Assembly (NCBI RefSeq): GCF_009829325.1
Contig: NZ_VUOS01000012.1
Span: 62,001 to 126,000 of the forward strand
From: Nocardia sp. CY41
GTDB lineage: Bacteria; Actinomycetota; Actinomycetes; Mycobacteriales; Mycobacteriaceae
Length of the DNA stretch: 64,000 nt
Reading direction: 5' to 3'
This document shows, piece by piece, positions 1 through 8,709 of this stretch (the first letter of the stretch is position 1; each line of letters starts with the position of its first letter). Both the position numbers and the translations under genes were made by a program. Under the pieces are notes generated by a model. That model worked only from the letters and a program-made list of their open reading frames with translations. It had not been told where the DNA came from and did not search any database.

Positions 1-230
1 AGCGACGCATGGTCGCACCGCCTTCGGGGCACGGGAGGATTGATGTACTTCATGCATCGGTCCAGGTGGGTGCCCTGTTACGGCGATGACGACGAAAGGT
101 GTTGGCCGATACGGCAACTCGGCAGCTACGCGAAGCCGGCTGCGCCGGCCGTTCGCCGCGTGCCGATGCTCGCTCGATGCGGACAGTAGGATCGCTGCTT
201 GCGAGGCCGGTCCGACCAGGAGGTTCGAGG

Positions 231-1205
231 TTGCCACCCTTCCTGTGGGAGCAGCACTGCTGTCTGCCGCTGACGCCCGCCGCGCGCATCGGCGACCTCG
301 CTCGTTACCCGGCCGGATCGTATTTGTCGGTGAACGTCGGATACTCCCGGCAGTCGACCGCCGATTCGCTGGCGCTGCTGGAGCGATTTCGCCGGGCTGC
401 TCTGACCGACGGCCGGTTTCATCTGGTCGACAGCGTCGACGACATCGGAGCGCAGGGCGCCATCGCGCTCGCTTTCGACTTGGAGGACTCCGGCCCGCTC
501 GGCGGCGATCTGGACAACGTCGCGCGCTTCGCCGAACTCGGCGTGCGGTCGCTGCTGCCCGCCTACAACCACGCCAACGCCGCGGGCTGTGGATGCCTGG
601 ACACCGAGGACACCGGCCTCACCGGATACGGGCGCGACCTCGTCCACGCGCTCAACGAAGCCGGTGTCTTCGCCGACGGCTCGCACTGCTCCCGGCGCAC
701 CGGGCTGGAACTGGCCGAGCTGAGCGTCGTCCCGATGATCTACAGCCACTCCAACTTCGCCGCGCTCTGGGACCATCCGCGCAACATCACCGACGACCAA
801 GCGCGCGCCTGCGCCTCGGCCGGGGGCGTGATCGGGATCAACGGCGTCGGCATCTTCCTCGGGCGCAACGCGGCGGGCCAGCGCGCCGAGCGGATCGCGG
901 CGATGGCGCGGCACATCGAGTACGGCGCGGAACTCGTCGGCATCGAGCACATCGGCATCGGCTCGGATTACTCCTTCGACGCCGAGGACTTCAACGCCGA
1001 GATGGCGCACAATCCGGGTGCTTTTTCCGAGGCATACACCAAATATGGTCCTTTGCAATGGGTCCCACCAGAGGACCTGACCGGCGCCTCCGAGGTACCC
1101 GGCCTCGACGAGGCCCTGGCCGCCCGCGGCTTCGGCCCCGCCGACCGAGCCGCGGTCTTCGGCGAGAACTTCCGCCGCGTCGCCCGCCAGGTCTGGCGCA
1201 CCTGA
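231..1205 (+). CDS. Membrane dipeptidase-like protein (peptidase family M19)
   Basis: Predicted zinc-dependent dipeptidase of the renal-dipeptidase TIM-barrel family, 324 aa. The start is set at TTG 231 because an AGGAGG box lies at 218-223, seven bases upstream, and family-like sequence begins at once (FLWEQHCCLPL); the frame stays open upstream to 99 but looks non-coding. Visible family motifs are YNHAN (about residue 112), DGSHCS (149), YSHSN (171) and GIGSDYSFD (242), which hold metal ligands in relatives. The N-terminal HxD metal-binding pair of classical members reads QHCC here, so one ligand may differ. No signal peptide is seen, so it is probably cytoplasmic. It stands alone between an unassigned region and lpd. 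Substrate unknown. Confidence 0.85.
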   Translation: MPPFLWEQHCCLPLTPAARIGDLARYPAGSYLSVNVGYSRQSTADSLALLERFRRAALTDGRFHLVDSVDDIGAQGAIALAFDLEDSGPLGGDLDNVARFAELGVRSLLPAYNHANAAGCGCLDTEDTGLTGYGRDLVHALNEAGVFADGSHCSRRTGLELAELSVVPMIYSHSNFAALWDHPRNITDDQARACASAGGVIGINGVGIFLGRNAAGQRAERIAAMARHIEYGAELVGIEHIGIGSDYSFDAEDFNAEMAHNPGAFSEAYTKYGPLQWVPPEDLTGASEVPGLDEALAARGFGPADRAAVFGENFRRVARQVWRT

Positions 1206-1368
1206 GCCGTTTCATGCGAGGCGGAACGGCTGCTCAGGCGGCATGGTAGGACCGTCGGGGCGAGTAGTTCTTCCCGGTCGGGGGAAGTTCTGTATTCGGT
1301 GTGGTCCATGCCTCACAGTTGTGGGGTACGGGTGCGTGAAGTTTGCGCCGCGGAGTTAGGCTCGGGGC

Positions 1369-2772
1369 GTGACTTCCCACTACGATGTCGTCGTTCTCGG
1401 TGCTGGTCCCGGCGGATACGTCGCCGCGATCCGCGCCGCTCAACTCGGCCTGCGAACAGCGATCGTCGAGCAGAAATACTGGGGTGGTGTGTGCCTGAAC
1501 GTGGGCTGCATCCCGTCCAAGGCGCTGCTGCGCAACGCCGAGCTCGCCCACATCTTCACCAAGGAGGCGAAGACCTTCGGCATCTCCGGTGAGGTGAACT
1601 TCGACTTCGGCGTGGCCTTCGATCGCAGCCGCAAGGTCGCCGACGGGCGGGTCAAGGGCGTCCACTTCCTGATGAAGAAGAACAAGATCGACGAGTTCGA
1701 CGGCAAGGGCACCTTCACCGGCCCGAACTCGCTTTCGGTCGAGCTCGGCAAGGGCGGCACCGAGTCGATCACGTTCGACAACGCGATCATCGCGGCGGGC
1801 ACCGTTACCAAGTTGCTGCCCGGCACCCGGCTCAGCGCCAACGTGGTCACCTACGAGGAGCAGATCCTCACCCGTGACCTGCCGGGCTCGATCCTCATCG
1901 TCGGCGCGGGCGCGATCGGCATGGAGTTCGGCTACGTCCTGAAGAACTACGGCGTCGACGTGCGCATCGTCGAGTTCCTCGACCGCGCGCTGCCGAACGA
2001 GGACGCGGACGTCTCCAAGGAGATCACCAAGCAGTACAAGAAGCTCGGCATCACCATCACCACCGGTGCGGCCGTGCAGTCCATCGAGGACGACGGCGCC
2101 AAGGTCACCGTCGCGATCAAGGACAACAAGAGCGGCTCGATCGAGACCGTCACCGTCGACAAGGTGCTGCAGGCCGTCGGCTTCGCTCCGCGCATCGACG
2201 GCTACGGCTTGGAGACCACCGGCGTGGTGGTCACCGACCGCGGCGCGATCGGGATCGACGACTACATGCGCACCAACGTGCCGCACATCTACGCGATCGG
2301 CGACGTCACCGGCAAGCTGCAGCTCGCGCACGTCGCGGAGGCGCAGGGCGTGGTGGCGGCCGAGACCATCGCGGGTGCGGAGACCGTCACCCTCGGCGAC
2401 TACCGGATGATGCCGCGCGCCACCTTCTGCCAGCCGCAGGTCGCCAGCTTCGGCCTGACCGAGCAGCAGGCGCGCGACGAGGGCTACGACGTGAAGGTCG
2501 CGACCTTCCCGTTCACCGCCAACGGCAAGGCGCACGGCCTCGGCGATCCGACCGGTTTCGTCAAGCTGATCGCCGACGCCAAGTACGGCGAACTGATCGG
2601 CGGGCACCTCATCGGCCCGGACGTCTCCGAACTGCTGCCCGAGCTCACCCTCGCGCAGAAGTGGGACCTGACGGTCAACGAGCTGACCCGGAACGTGCAC
2701 ACGCACCCGACGCTCAGCGAGGCCCTCCAGGAAGCCTTCCACGGCCTGGCCGGCCACATGATCAACTTCTGA
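1369..2772 (+). CDS. lpd: Dihydrolipoyl dehydrogenase (E3)
   Basis: FAD-dependent E3 subunit that reoxidises dihydrolipoamide with NAD+ for pyruvate, 2-oxoglutarate and branched-chain 2-oxoacid dehydrogenase complexes; cytoplasmic. The 467 aa are the usual length. The FAD-binding GAGPGG motif is at residues 11-16, the redox disulfide C42/C47 lies in [13 protein letters not shown], the NAD-binding GAGAIG motif is near 178, and the C-terminal HTHPTLSE with the catalytic His-Glu pair is near 444-451. GTG start. In mycobacteria the same enzyme (LpdC) also serves peroxynitrite reductase and lies close to ramB; here ramB is about 17 kb away on the other strand. Single-gene transcription unit by spacing. 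Confidence 0.97.
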   Translation: MTSHYDVVVLGAGPGGYVAAIRAAQLGLRTAIVEQKYWGGVCLNVGCIPSKALLRNAELAHIFTKEAKTFGISGEVNFDFGVAFDRSRKVADGRVKGVHFLMKKNKIDEFDGKGTFTGPNSLSVELGKGGTESITFDNAIIAAGTVTKLLPGTRLSANVVTYEEQILTRDLPGSILIVGAGAIGMEFGYVLKNYGVDVRIVEFLDRALPNEDADVSKEITKQYKKLGITITTGAAVQSIEDDGAKVTVAIKDNKSGSIETVTVDKVLQAVGFAPRIDGYGLETTGVVVTDRGAIGIDDYMRTNVPHIYAIGDVTGKLQLAHVAEAQGVVAAETIAGAETVTLGDYRMMPRATFCQPQVASFGLTEQQARDEGYDVKVATFPFTANGKAHGLGDPTGFVKLIADAKYGELIGGHLIGPDVSELLPELTLAQKWDLTVNELTRNVHTHPTLSEALQEAFHGLAGHMINF

Positions 2773-2899
2773 TCCGGTCGCGGATACAGGGCGTGCGGTC
2801 GCTGATCGCGCGCCCTTTTGCGCTGTCCGGCAAGAGTTTCCGCACCAGTAGCGAAGTCGGCGGTCGGCACGGGCGCCGGCGGTCTGCTATACAGCGTGC

Positions 2900-3607
2900 A
2901 TGCTTCGCAGGTGGCTGATCGGAAGTGTGCCGGTGCTCGTCGTGGTGGTGCTGCTGGGGACGGGCACCTTCTATCTGACGAAGGCGCGCACCTTCCAGCT
3001 GGCCGGTCACGTCGTGAGCAGGGTGGACACCGACGCCAGGGTGGTCGCGCTGACTTTGGACGACGGACCGTCCGACCGGGCCCCCGAAGTGTTGCGCGTC
3101 CTCGCCGAGGCGCAGGTACCGGCCACTTTCTATCTGAACGGGCGTGATCTCGCCGCGCACCCGGAGTACGGCAGGGCGATCGCCGCTGCGGGCCACGAGA
3201 TCGGCAACCACACCTATTCGCATCGCCGGATGGTCTTCGTCACGCCCGCTACGGTTCGTGACGAGGTGGAGCGCACCGACGCCGAGATCATGCGGACCGG
3301 CTACGTCGGCCCCATCACGTTCCGCCCGCCTTACGGCAAGAAGTTGTGGGTGCTGCCGCACTACCTGGCCGAGCACGACCGGGTCACCGTGACGTGGGAC
3401 GTGGAGCCCGATTCGGGCAAGGCGGGCGCGACGGCGGACGACATCGTCGCCGAGATCCTCGGCAAGGTCCGTCCTGGCTCGATCGTCCTGCTGCACGTCA
3501 TGCACGGGAACGCCGAGCCGTCGATCGCCGCCATTCCCCGCATCGTCGCCGAATTACGCGCCGCCGGTTATCAATTCGTCACGGTTTCCGATCTGATGTC
3601 GCGCTGA
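2900..3607 (+). CDS. Polysaccharide deacetylase (NodB domain), membrane-anchored
   Basis: Carbohydrate esterase family 4 protein, 235 aa. A single hydrophobic segment at about residues 5-25 looks like an uncleaved signal anchor, so the catalytic domain should face the cell wall. NodB motif 1 is TLDDGPS (52-58, with D54/D55), motif 2 is GNHTYSH (metal-binding H104 and H108), and motif 3 is FRPPYG (141-146). The late LLHVMHG segment resembles motif 5. These are the residues needed for metal-dependent N-deacetylation of peptidoglycan or another amino sugar polymer. It is separated from lpd by 127 bp. The exact substrate cannot be read from sequence. Confidence 0.9.
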   Translation: MLRRWLIGSVPVLVVVVLLGTGTFYLTKARTFQLAGHVVSRVDTDARVVALTLDDGPSDRAPEVLRVLAEAQVPATFYLNGRDLAAHPEYGRAIAAAGHEIGNHTYSHRRMVFVTPATVRDEVERTDAEIMRTGYVGPITFRPPYGKKLWVLPHYLAEHDRVTVTWDVEPDSGKAGATADDIVAEILGKVRPGSIVLLHVMHGNAEPSIAAIPRIVAELRAAGYQFVTVSDLMSR

Positions 3608-3727
3608 TCCGCGCCGAGTCGACTGGCCGGAAGTGCCTCCGACGCCGATTTCGCCGTCGCCGACTACTGCCCGATCGCCGACCATGGACGACTCGGTCGG
3701 CGAGTTCATGCCGCACAGTCCGTTCGG

Positions 3728-4156
3728 CTAACCGGCGACCGGAAGCATCCCGTAGGCGTGCGTCGGCGTGAACAGCACCAGGGCGCGCCGGTCGGCGACC
3801 ATCGCGTCGCGGTACTCGTCCCAGTCCGGGTGCTCGCCGTTCGCGGTGCGGTAGTAGTCGACGAGCGCGTCGACGGCGGGGTCGTCGGGCGCGGCGGCGA
3901 CGGGGGTGAGTTCCACCGTGCCTTCGAGCACGGCATAGGCGAAGAAGTCCGCGCGGGTCACGTGCAGCGCCGCCCACGGGTCGCGGACGAGGTTGTGATA
4001 CTTCGCGCGGTCGGCGGTGATCGAGATGCGTATGCGGCCGTCGTCGCCGACGACGTGCAGCACGTTGGACAATTGCGGCCGTCCGTTGCGGCGGATCGTG
4101 GTGAGCACGGACCTGCGGTGATCGCGGGCGAAATCGACTGCGGCGGCGAGTTCCAT
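3728..4156 (-). CDS. PPOX-class F420/FMN-binding oxidoreductase
   Basis: 142-aa split-barrel protein of the pyridoxamine 5'-phosphate oxidase-like superfamily. The N-terminal SVLTTIRRNGRPQLSNV stretch and the later ISITADRAKYHNL and DPWAALHVT segments are typical of the small F420-dependent enzymes common in mycobacteria and Nocardia. Such proteins reduce diverse small molecules or bind cofactors such as F420, FMN or haem; which one applies here cannot be decided. It is transcribed towards the polysaccharide deacetylase gene, and 47 bp separate it from the HxlR gene upstream on the same strand. Confidence 0.85.
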   Translation of the reverse strand: MELAAAVDFARDHRRSVLTTIRRNGRPQLSNVLHVVGDDGRIRISITADRAKYHNLVRDPWAALHVTRADFFAYAVLEGTVELTPVAAAPDDPAVDALVDYYRTANGEHPDWDEYRDAMVADRRALVLFTPTHAYGMLPVAG

Positions 4157-4203
4157 GCCCGTGTAACCCCTGGCGCGGCGGGTCTCTTCCCCGGCGCGGC
4201 CGG

Positions 4204-4602
4204 TCAGTCGCGGTGGTAGGCCGCCTGGGCCTCCCGCACGCGGGGCATGTTGGTTTCCAGTACCTGGATCAGTGCTTCCAGGTGTGCCGCCACCTCGGCG
4301 CCCAGTTCCGTGAGGGTGTATTCCACGCGCGGTGGAATCGTCTCCTGCACCTCGCGATGCACCATGCCGTCGCGTTCGAGTGCTTGCAAGGTCTGCGACA
4401 GCATGCGCTCGCTCACGCCGTCGACCCGCCTGCGCAGGGCGCTGAACCGATACGGGCCTTCGCGCAGCGCGACCAGGGCCAAGGTGCCCCAGCGACTGGC
4501 GACATTCTGCAAGACCGGCCGTGAGGTGCAGTTGCGTGCGAAGACGTCGGCTTCCAGCGTTGGGTCGTCGGCTTCGGCCGAGACGGTGCGCTGGGTGGTC
4601 AT
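4204..4602 (-). CDS. HxlR-family winged-helix regulator
   Basis: 132-aa MarR/HxlR-like transcription factor. The FARNCTSRPVLQNVASRWG segment keeps the family's conserved N-terminal cysteine, and FSALRRRVDGVSERMLSQTL is the recognition helix region, followed by the wing around IPPRVEYTLTELG. Such regulators often sense reactive electrophiles or oxidants through the cysteine and control an adjacent oxidoreductase. The start at 4602 is the ATG giving MTTQRTVSAE; the frame is open much further upstream but overlaps the opposite gene. It diverges from the NmrA-type reductase gene at 4696, which is the likely target. Confidence 0.9.
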   Translation of the reverse strand: MTTQRTVSAEADDPTLEADVFARNCTSRPVLQNVASRWGTLALVALREGPYRFSALRRRVDGVSERMLSQTLQALERDGMVHREVQETIPPRVEYTLTELGAEVAAHLEALIQVLETNMPRVREAQAAYHRD

Positions 4603-4645
4603 GCCGCCATGGTAGCGAACTTGACCGCAGTGGCGACGGAATGCA

Positions 4646-4672
4646 TAGTGCTTACGAATAGTTAGTACTTGC
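4646..4672. promoter_or_regulatory. Candidate HxlR operator in the divergent intergenic region
   Basis: Two near-identical decamers, TAGTGCTTAC at 4646-4655 and TAGTACTTGC at 4663-4672, lie 17 bp apart in the AT-rich part of the 93-bp spacer between the divergent HxlR and reductase genes. HxlR dimers commonly bind such paired sites and repress both genes. This is inferred from position and repetition only. Confidence 0.4.
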
Positions 4673-4695
4673 AAATCGCACATTGGGAGGTAGTC

Positions 4696-5544
4696 ATGAC
4701 CGTCGCCGTCACAGGAGCCAGCGGGCAGCTGGGCCGACTCGTGGTGGAGGAGTTGTTGCGCACGGGGTCGACGCCCGTCGCGATCGTGCGTGATCCCGGG
4801 AAAGTGGCCGATCTGGCCGAACGCGGCGTCGACGTCCGGCAGGCCGCCTACGACGACCCGGCCGCGCTGGAGCGTGCCCTCGACGGCGTGGATCGGGTGC
4901 TGCTGATCTCGGGCAACGAGTTCGGCGCGCGGGTAGTCCAGCACACCAATGTGATTCGCGCGGCCGAACGTGCGGGCGTGCGACTGCTCGCCTACACCAG
5001 CATTCCGAACGCGGCCGACAACCCGCTGATCCTCGCCCAGGAACACCGAGGCACCGAGGCGGTGCTCGCCGAATCGACTGTGCCGTATGTCCTGCTGCGC
5101 AACGGCTGGTACTGGGAGAACTACGTGGGCGGCCTCGCGCACGCGGTGGAATCGGGGGTGCTGCACGGAGCTGCGGGCGAAGGGCGCGTGGCGGGCGCGG
5201 CGCGCGCCGACTATGCCGAAGCGGCCGCCCGTGTGCTCACCACCGACGGTCACGCGGGCCGGGTGTACGAACTCGGTGGCGGCGAGCGGCTCACTTACAC
5301 CGAGCTGGCAGAAGCGATTTCGCAGGCGTCGGGCAAGCCGGTGCGCTACGAGAACTTGCCCGAAGCGGACTATGCCGCCGTGCTGAGCCAGGCCGGCCTG
5401 CCCGACGTCTACGCGAAGGCGCTCGCCGACGCCGACGCGGGCATCGCCACCGGCATCCTCGATGTGCAATCCGGGGACCTGGAGAAACTCCTCGGGCGAC
5501 CGGCCACCCCGGCGGTCGAGGTATTCCGCGCGGCGCTCGCCTGA
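4696..5544 (+). CDS. NmrA/SDR-family NAD(P)H-binding oxidoreductase (QorB-like)
   Basis: 282-aa atypical short-chain dehydrogenase of the NmrA/QorB type. The N-terminal VAVTGASGQLGRLVVEELL carries the GxxGxxG dinucleotide-binding motif, and NGWYWENY and YELGGGERLTYTELAEAI match quinone-reductase-2-like proteins that reduce quinones with NADPH. The start at ATG 4696 is chosen for the GGGAGG box at 4685-4690. The divergent HxlR regulator suggests induction by quinone or electrophile stress, by analogy with HxlR/qor pairs known in other bacteria. The real substrate is not provable from sequence. Confidence 0.85.
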   Translation: MTVAVTGASGQLGRLVVEELLRTGSTPVAIVRDPGKVADLAERGVDVRQAAYDDPAALERALDGVDRVLLISGNEFGARVVQHTNVIRAAERAGVRLLAYTSIPNAADNPLILAQEHRGTEAVLAESTVPYVLLRNGWYWENYVGGLAHAVESGVLHGAAGEGRVAGAARADYAEAAARVLTTDGHAGRVYELGGGERLTYTELAEAISQASGKPVRYENLPEADYAAVLSQAGLPDVYAKALADADAGIATGILDVQSGDLEKLLGRPATPAVEVFRAALA

Positions 5545-5730
5545 ACCCTCCGGCGGCTTCTCCTGCCCCAGGGCGATGGGCCAGATGTGGTGACTTCGTT
5601 ACGCACGCCTGGCCCATCGCAGGTAAGGGCCAACCGAGACCGAGGGGCCGATCGCCGCTCGACTGCTGTCAGTGCGTGCTCTGCGTCATCGGTTTCGACG
5701 GATACGCGCTCAGCCCGACTCGACTACGTC

Positions 5731-5818
5731 TTTCGAGCGAAGCGAGATCGGGCATGCGCCGTTCGCCATGAAGGGGCCGCGAAACGCCGCGACGCAGTCG
5801 CGGCCGATCAAACACAGC
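5731..5818 (-). repeat. Short form of the three-hairpin intergenic repeat
   Basis: Read on the minus strand this 88-bp stretch matches the two ends of the 163-bp repeat at 13004 and 16884: it has the GCTGTGTTTGAT start, the CCGCGAC-tgc-GTCGCGG hairpin, the GCGGCCCCTT block and the CTCGCTTCGCTCGAAA end. The central long hairpin of the full copies is missing. It begins right after the stop codon of the VOC gene, in the same orientation, between two convergent genes, so it may act as a transcription terminator. The flanking bases 5545-5730 hold nothing recognisable. Confidence 0.75.
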
Positions 5819-6196
5819 TCACACCCACTGCACCAACTGGATGATGATCCCGTTCGGGTCGCTCATCTGGAAGTACCGCTCGCCCCATTCCTCGGTCTCG
5901 ATGGGCGTCACGATCGGCACTCCCTCCCCCTGCAGCCGGGCGTACTCGGCATCGATGTCGTCGACGACGAAGACGACGAGCAGGCCTTCGCCCGCGCTGC
6001 CCGCCGCGCTCTCCGGTTTGAAACTCGCCAGCCCGGTGCGCAGGTAGATCACGTTCAGGCCGGCGTCGGCGCGATCCAGTGAGACGAACCCGTCGGCCGA
6101 CATCTTCTCCTCGAAGCCGAGGTGGTCGATGAGGAACTTCGCCGAGGCGGCCGGGTTCGGGACGTTGAGCGAGATGGCGGATGCGGTGATGTTCAT
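5819..6196 (-). CDS. VOC-family (glyoxalase/bleomycin-resistance fold) protein
   Basis: 125-aa vicinal oxygen chelate protein with the paired beta-alpha-beta-beta-beta modules: ISLNVPNPAASAKFLIDHLGF at the start and FVVDDIDAEYARLQGEG followed by YFQMSDPNGIIIQLVQW at the end. Members are glyoxalases, extradiol dioxygenases or drug-binding resistance proteins; here the metal-ligand pattern is not clear enough to choose. The start at ATG 6196 is supported by an AGGAGG box just upstream on the minus strand. It diverges from a TetR regulator, which probably controls it. Confidence 0.85.
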   Translation of the reverse strand: MNITASAISLNVPNPAASAKFLIDHLGFEEKMSADGFVSLDRADAGLNVIYLRTGLASFKPESAAGSAGEGLLVVFVVDDIDAEYARLQGEGVPIVTPIETEEWGERYFQMSDPNGIIIQLVQWV

Positions 6197-6214
6197 AGGC
6201 CCTCCTGAAGAATC

Positions 6215-6241
6215 TGTACTAAGTACACTGTACTTTGTATG
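6215..6241. promoter_or_regulatory. Candidate TetR operator (palindrome AAGTAC-N3-GTACTT)
   Basis: A perfect inverted repeat AAGTAC-act-GTACTT is at 6221-6235, with partial symmetry extending several bases each side. It sits in the short spacer between the divergent VOC and TetR genes, where a TetR dimer would repress both. Assignment rests on symmetry and place. Confidence 0.55.
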
Positions 6242-6318
6242 GTAAAGGCGCACGGCATTCACTATGACCTGCGTCACACCGATACCATCACTGCGGGCGA
6301 GGCGTGGAGGAGGCGGCA

Positions 6319-7095
6319 ATGGCACAGCCGAAGGAACGCAGCGGTGCGGGCGACCCGGTGCGCACGCTGGAGTTGCTATGGCGAGTCCCGGCCGAGTCGG
6401 GCCGGGGCCCGAAACAGCGCAGCAGCATGGAGGCGGTCGTGGCCGCCGCAATCGAGATCGCGGACGCGGAAGGCATCGGAGCGCTCACGATGCGGGCGGT
6501 CGCCAACCGGCTCGGCCTGACACCCATGGCCACCTACACGTATGTGCCGGGCAAGGCCGAACTGATCGATCTGATGCTGGACACGGTGTACGCGCAGATG
6601 GAGCGCGGAGACCTCACCGGCCTGTCCTGGCGCGAGCGGGTCACCCGGATCGCGGCCGAGAACCGCGCCATGCTGGCCCGGCATCCGTGGGTGGCATATC
6701 TGCCGACCACCCGGCCGCCGCTGGGCCCCGGCCTCGCCGCCAAGTACGACCACGAGCTGGCGGCGTTCGCGGGACTTGGTCTCGATGACGTCGCCATGGA
6801 CGCCGCATTGACGTTCGTGCTCGGCTTCGTCACCTCCGTCGCCCGCATCGCCATCGACAGCGCGCGTGCGGCGGCCGACAGCTCCATGTCCGACGGGCAG
6901 TGGTGGGAACGGGCCGCGCCGATTCTCGCGCGGGTCTTCGACGCGCAGCGCTACCCGCTGGCCGCGCGCGTCGGCGCCACGGCGGGACAGGCGCACGACG
7001 CCGCCTACAGCGCCGAGCACGCCTACGAGTTCGGCTTGACGCTGGTGCTGGACGGTTTGGCGCGGCGGATCGAGGGGCCGTCCGCCGACGGCTAG
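6319..7095 (+). CDS. TetR-family regulator (TetR C-terminal type)
   Basis: 258-aa repressor. The N-terminal HTH spans about residues 32-75, with SSMEAVVAAAIEIADAEG leading into LTMRAVANRLGLTPMATYTYVP, the recognition helix. The long C-terminal half resembles the ligand-binding domain of TetR itself. The start at ATG 6319 is preferred over GTG 6304 because GGAGGAGG lies at 6306-6313. It diverges from a VOC protein gene, a family that includes antibiotic-binding proteins, so the pair may respond to a small toxic compound. Its 3' end overlaps the convergent next gene by 4 bp. Confidence 0.9.
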   Translation: MAQPKERSGAGDPVRTLELLWRVPAESGRGPKQRSSMEAVVAAAIEIADAEGIGALTMRAVANRLGLTPMATYTYVPGKAELIDLMLDTVYAQMERGDLTGLSWRERVTRIAAENRAMLARHPWVAYLPTTRPPLGPGLAAKYDHELAAFAGLGLDDVAMDAALTFVLGFVTSVARIAIDSARAAADSSMSDGQWWERAAPILARVFDAQRYPLAARVGATAGQAHDAAYSAEHAYEFGLTLVLDGLARRIEGPSADG

Positions 7096-7637
7096 ACGCC
7101 GTCGCGCTGGATGCGCAGTGCGGTAATGGTCGTGGCCAGGCCGTCGTATTGGTTGATGAGCAGGACGATTTCGATCAGGCTGCGCTCGTCGTAGTGCTTC
7201 GCCAGCTCGGCCCAGGTGTCGTCGTCGAGGTCGCGCGCCTCGACCAGTTGGTCCACCGCGGCCAGCAGCGCGCGGTGCTTGTCCGACCAGCCTGCCGCTG
7301 CCGGGCCCGTGCGCAGCCGCTCCAGGATCTCGCTCGTCACCCCGGCGCGCCGGCCGAGCCGGATGTGATGGTCCGTCTCGTAGTCGCAGCCGCGCAGATG
7401 CGCGACCCGGAGGATGACCAGTTCCGACTCGTGTCGGGGCAGCCGCCCGCCCGGCATGAGTTTGCCCGAGTAGTGCAGCCAGCCGCGAAACAGTCCCCTG
7501 GTGCGGCCGAGCGTGCTGAACAAGTGCGCGTCGCCGGTGCCCGCGGCGCGGGAAAGCACCTGCCAGACAACCCAGTTGAGCGGGCCGAGCTCCCGGAGCC
7601 GTCCGGGTGAGATGCGTGGTTGCAGCGCTGAAACCAT
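7092..7637 (-). CDS. Carboxymuconolactone decarboxylase-like protein (AhpD fold)
   Basis: 181-aa all-helical protein of the CMD/AhpD family. The core segment LPRHESELVILRVAHLRGCDYETDHH carries the family's glutamate, a single cysteine and a following histidine; AhpD peroxidase partners have CxxC, so with one cysteine this is more like a gamma-CMD or an uncharacterised subgroup. The start at ATG 7637 is preferred to GTG 7649 because a GGAGGTGG box overlaps 7649 itself. It is convergent with the TetR gene, overlapping by 4 bp. Function unknown beyond the fold. Confidence 0.75.
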   Translation of the reverse strand: MVSALQPRISPGRLRELGPLNWVVWQVLSRAAGTGDAHLFSTLGRTRGLFRGWLHYSGKLMPGGRLPRHESELVILRVAHLRGCDYETDHHIRLGRRAGVTSEILERLRTGPAAAGWSDKHRALLAAVDQLVEARDLDDDTWAELAKHYDERSLIEIVLLINQYDGLATTITALRIQRDGV

Positions 7638-7832
7638 GCCGGTTGCCACCTCCGCGTGGTCTGTGGCCGGCGTCGGTGCCGACCGAGAAAGAGCCTACTT
7701 GGCAGTATCCCGTGCAGCGCGCCACCATTCTTTTGCTTTCAGAGTGGTTTTCGGCGGGGTACCCCGTCATCATCAGTACCGGTGCTGGTCACCGTGGCGT
7801 CAGGTGTGGACAACAGGTCGGCAGGGGATTAG

Positions 7833-8705
7833 ATGCTGGTGAGGATCAGGCCCGGAGCGGAGCTTTCCGGCGCCGAGCTGGAATTCGTCGCGTGTCTGCG
7901 GTCATATCCGACGACCGGCCTCGCCGTGATCGATATCGAGGCGGACAATCGGCGCGTCGACGCGGTGGTGTGGACCCCGCGGGGCCTGACCGTGCTGGAA
8001 GTGCACGGATTCCAGCGCAGGCAGAGCGGCATTCTGAGCACACCGGCCGAGGGGCAGTGGAAGATCAGCGACGCGCCGGTGGAATTGGACGACCCGGAGT
8101 CCGGGAGCCCCGCCGAGCGCGTGGAACACGGCAGGTACGCGGTCAAGCACATGCTCCAGCGCGCGTTGCAGGACCCAGGGCACATCAGCGGCGCGGTGGT
8201 GCTCGTCCCGTTCCGCGGAGCCGTGGTGCGCCCGGCGCGCACGAATCTGCGTCCGGGTTTGGACGTGGTCGTCGGAAACGTCACCGACGCGACAGAACTG
8301 CGTATCTACCTGGAGGGATTCTCCGCGGGACCGCGCGACTGGACGGCGGACCGGGTGATCGGCGCGTGCGGCGCGCTCGGTCTGGCGGAACTCGCCCCGT
8401 CTCGGGCGGAGCTCTTGGAGGCGGGATTCGAGGAGCAGGCCCCGGAGCCGGTCACCACCATCGCGCGCACACCGAAGCCGCGCGTCGAGCCGACGCCCGG
8501 CGTGGCGACGAAGAGCCAGGCTTATGCCGGGTGGTCCGTCGTCGTCATCGCCGTGGTCGGGGTCCTCTTCGTGCTCGGCGTGATCGCCACCGCGCTCGCG
8601 CACGATTCCGCGCAACCGATCCCGGCGACCGGCACGACGAGCCCGACGCCGTCGCCGCCCGCGTACCGGCCCACCCAGTGCTTCCCTTTCCAACAGAGCT
8701 GCTGA
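7833..8705 (+). CDS. NERD-like domain protein with C-terminal membrane helix
   Basis: 290-aa protein. The N-terminal half resembles the nuclease-related domain: a DIEADNRRVDAVVWTPRG strand pair followed by LTVLEVHGF fits the DxxxxxxxxGxxxxEVK pattern, although the lysine is a histidine here. A charged and proline-rich linker follows, then one transmembrane helix at about 228-250 and a short Pro/Thr-rich tail ending in CFPFQQSC. The topology suggests an N-in anchored protein with a small outer tail holding two cysteines. Start ATG 7833. No operon partner. DNA cleavage is only a possibility suggested by the fold. Confidence 0.6.
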   Translation: MLVRIRPGAELSGAELEFVACLRSYPTTGLAVIDIEADNRRVDAVVWTPRGLTVLEVHGFQRRQSGILSTPAEGQWKISDAPVELDDPESGSPAERVEHGRYAVKHMLQRALQDPGHISGAVVLVPFRGAVVRPARTNLRPGLDVVVGNVTDATELRIYLEGFSAGPRDWTADRVIGACGALGLAELAPSRAELLEAGFEEQAPEPVTTIARTPKPRVEPTPGVATKSQAYAGWSVVVIAVVGVLFVLGVIATALAHDSAQPIPATGTTSPTPSPPAYRPTQCFPFQQSC

Positions 8706-8709
8706 GCGG

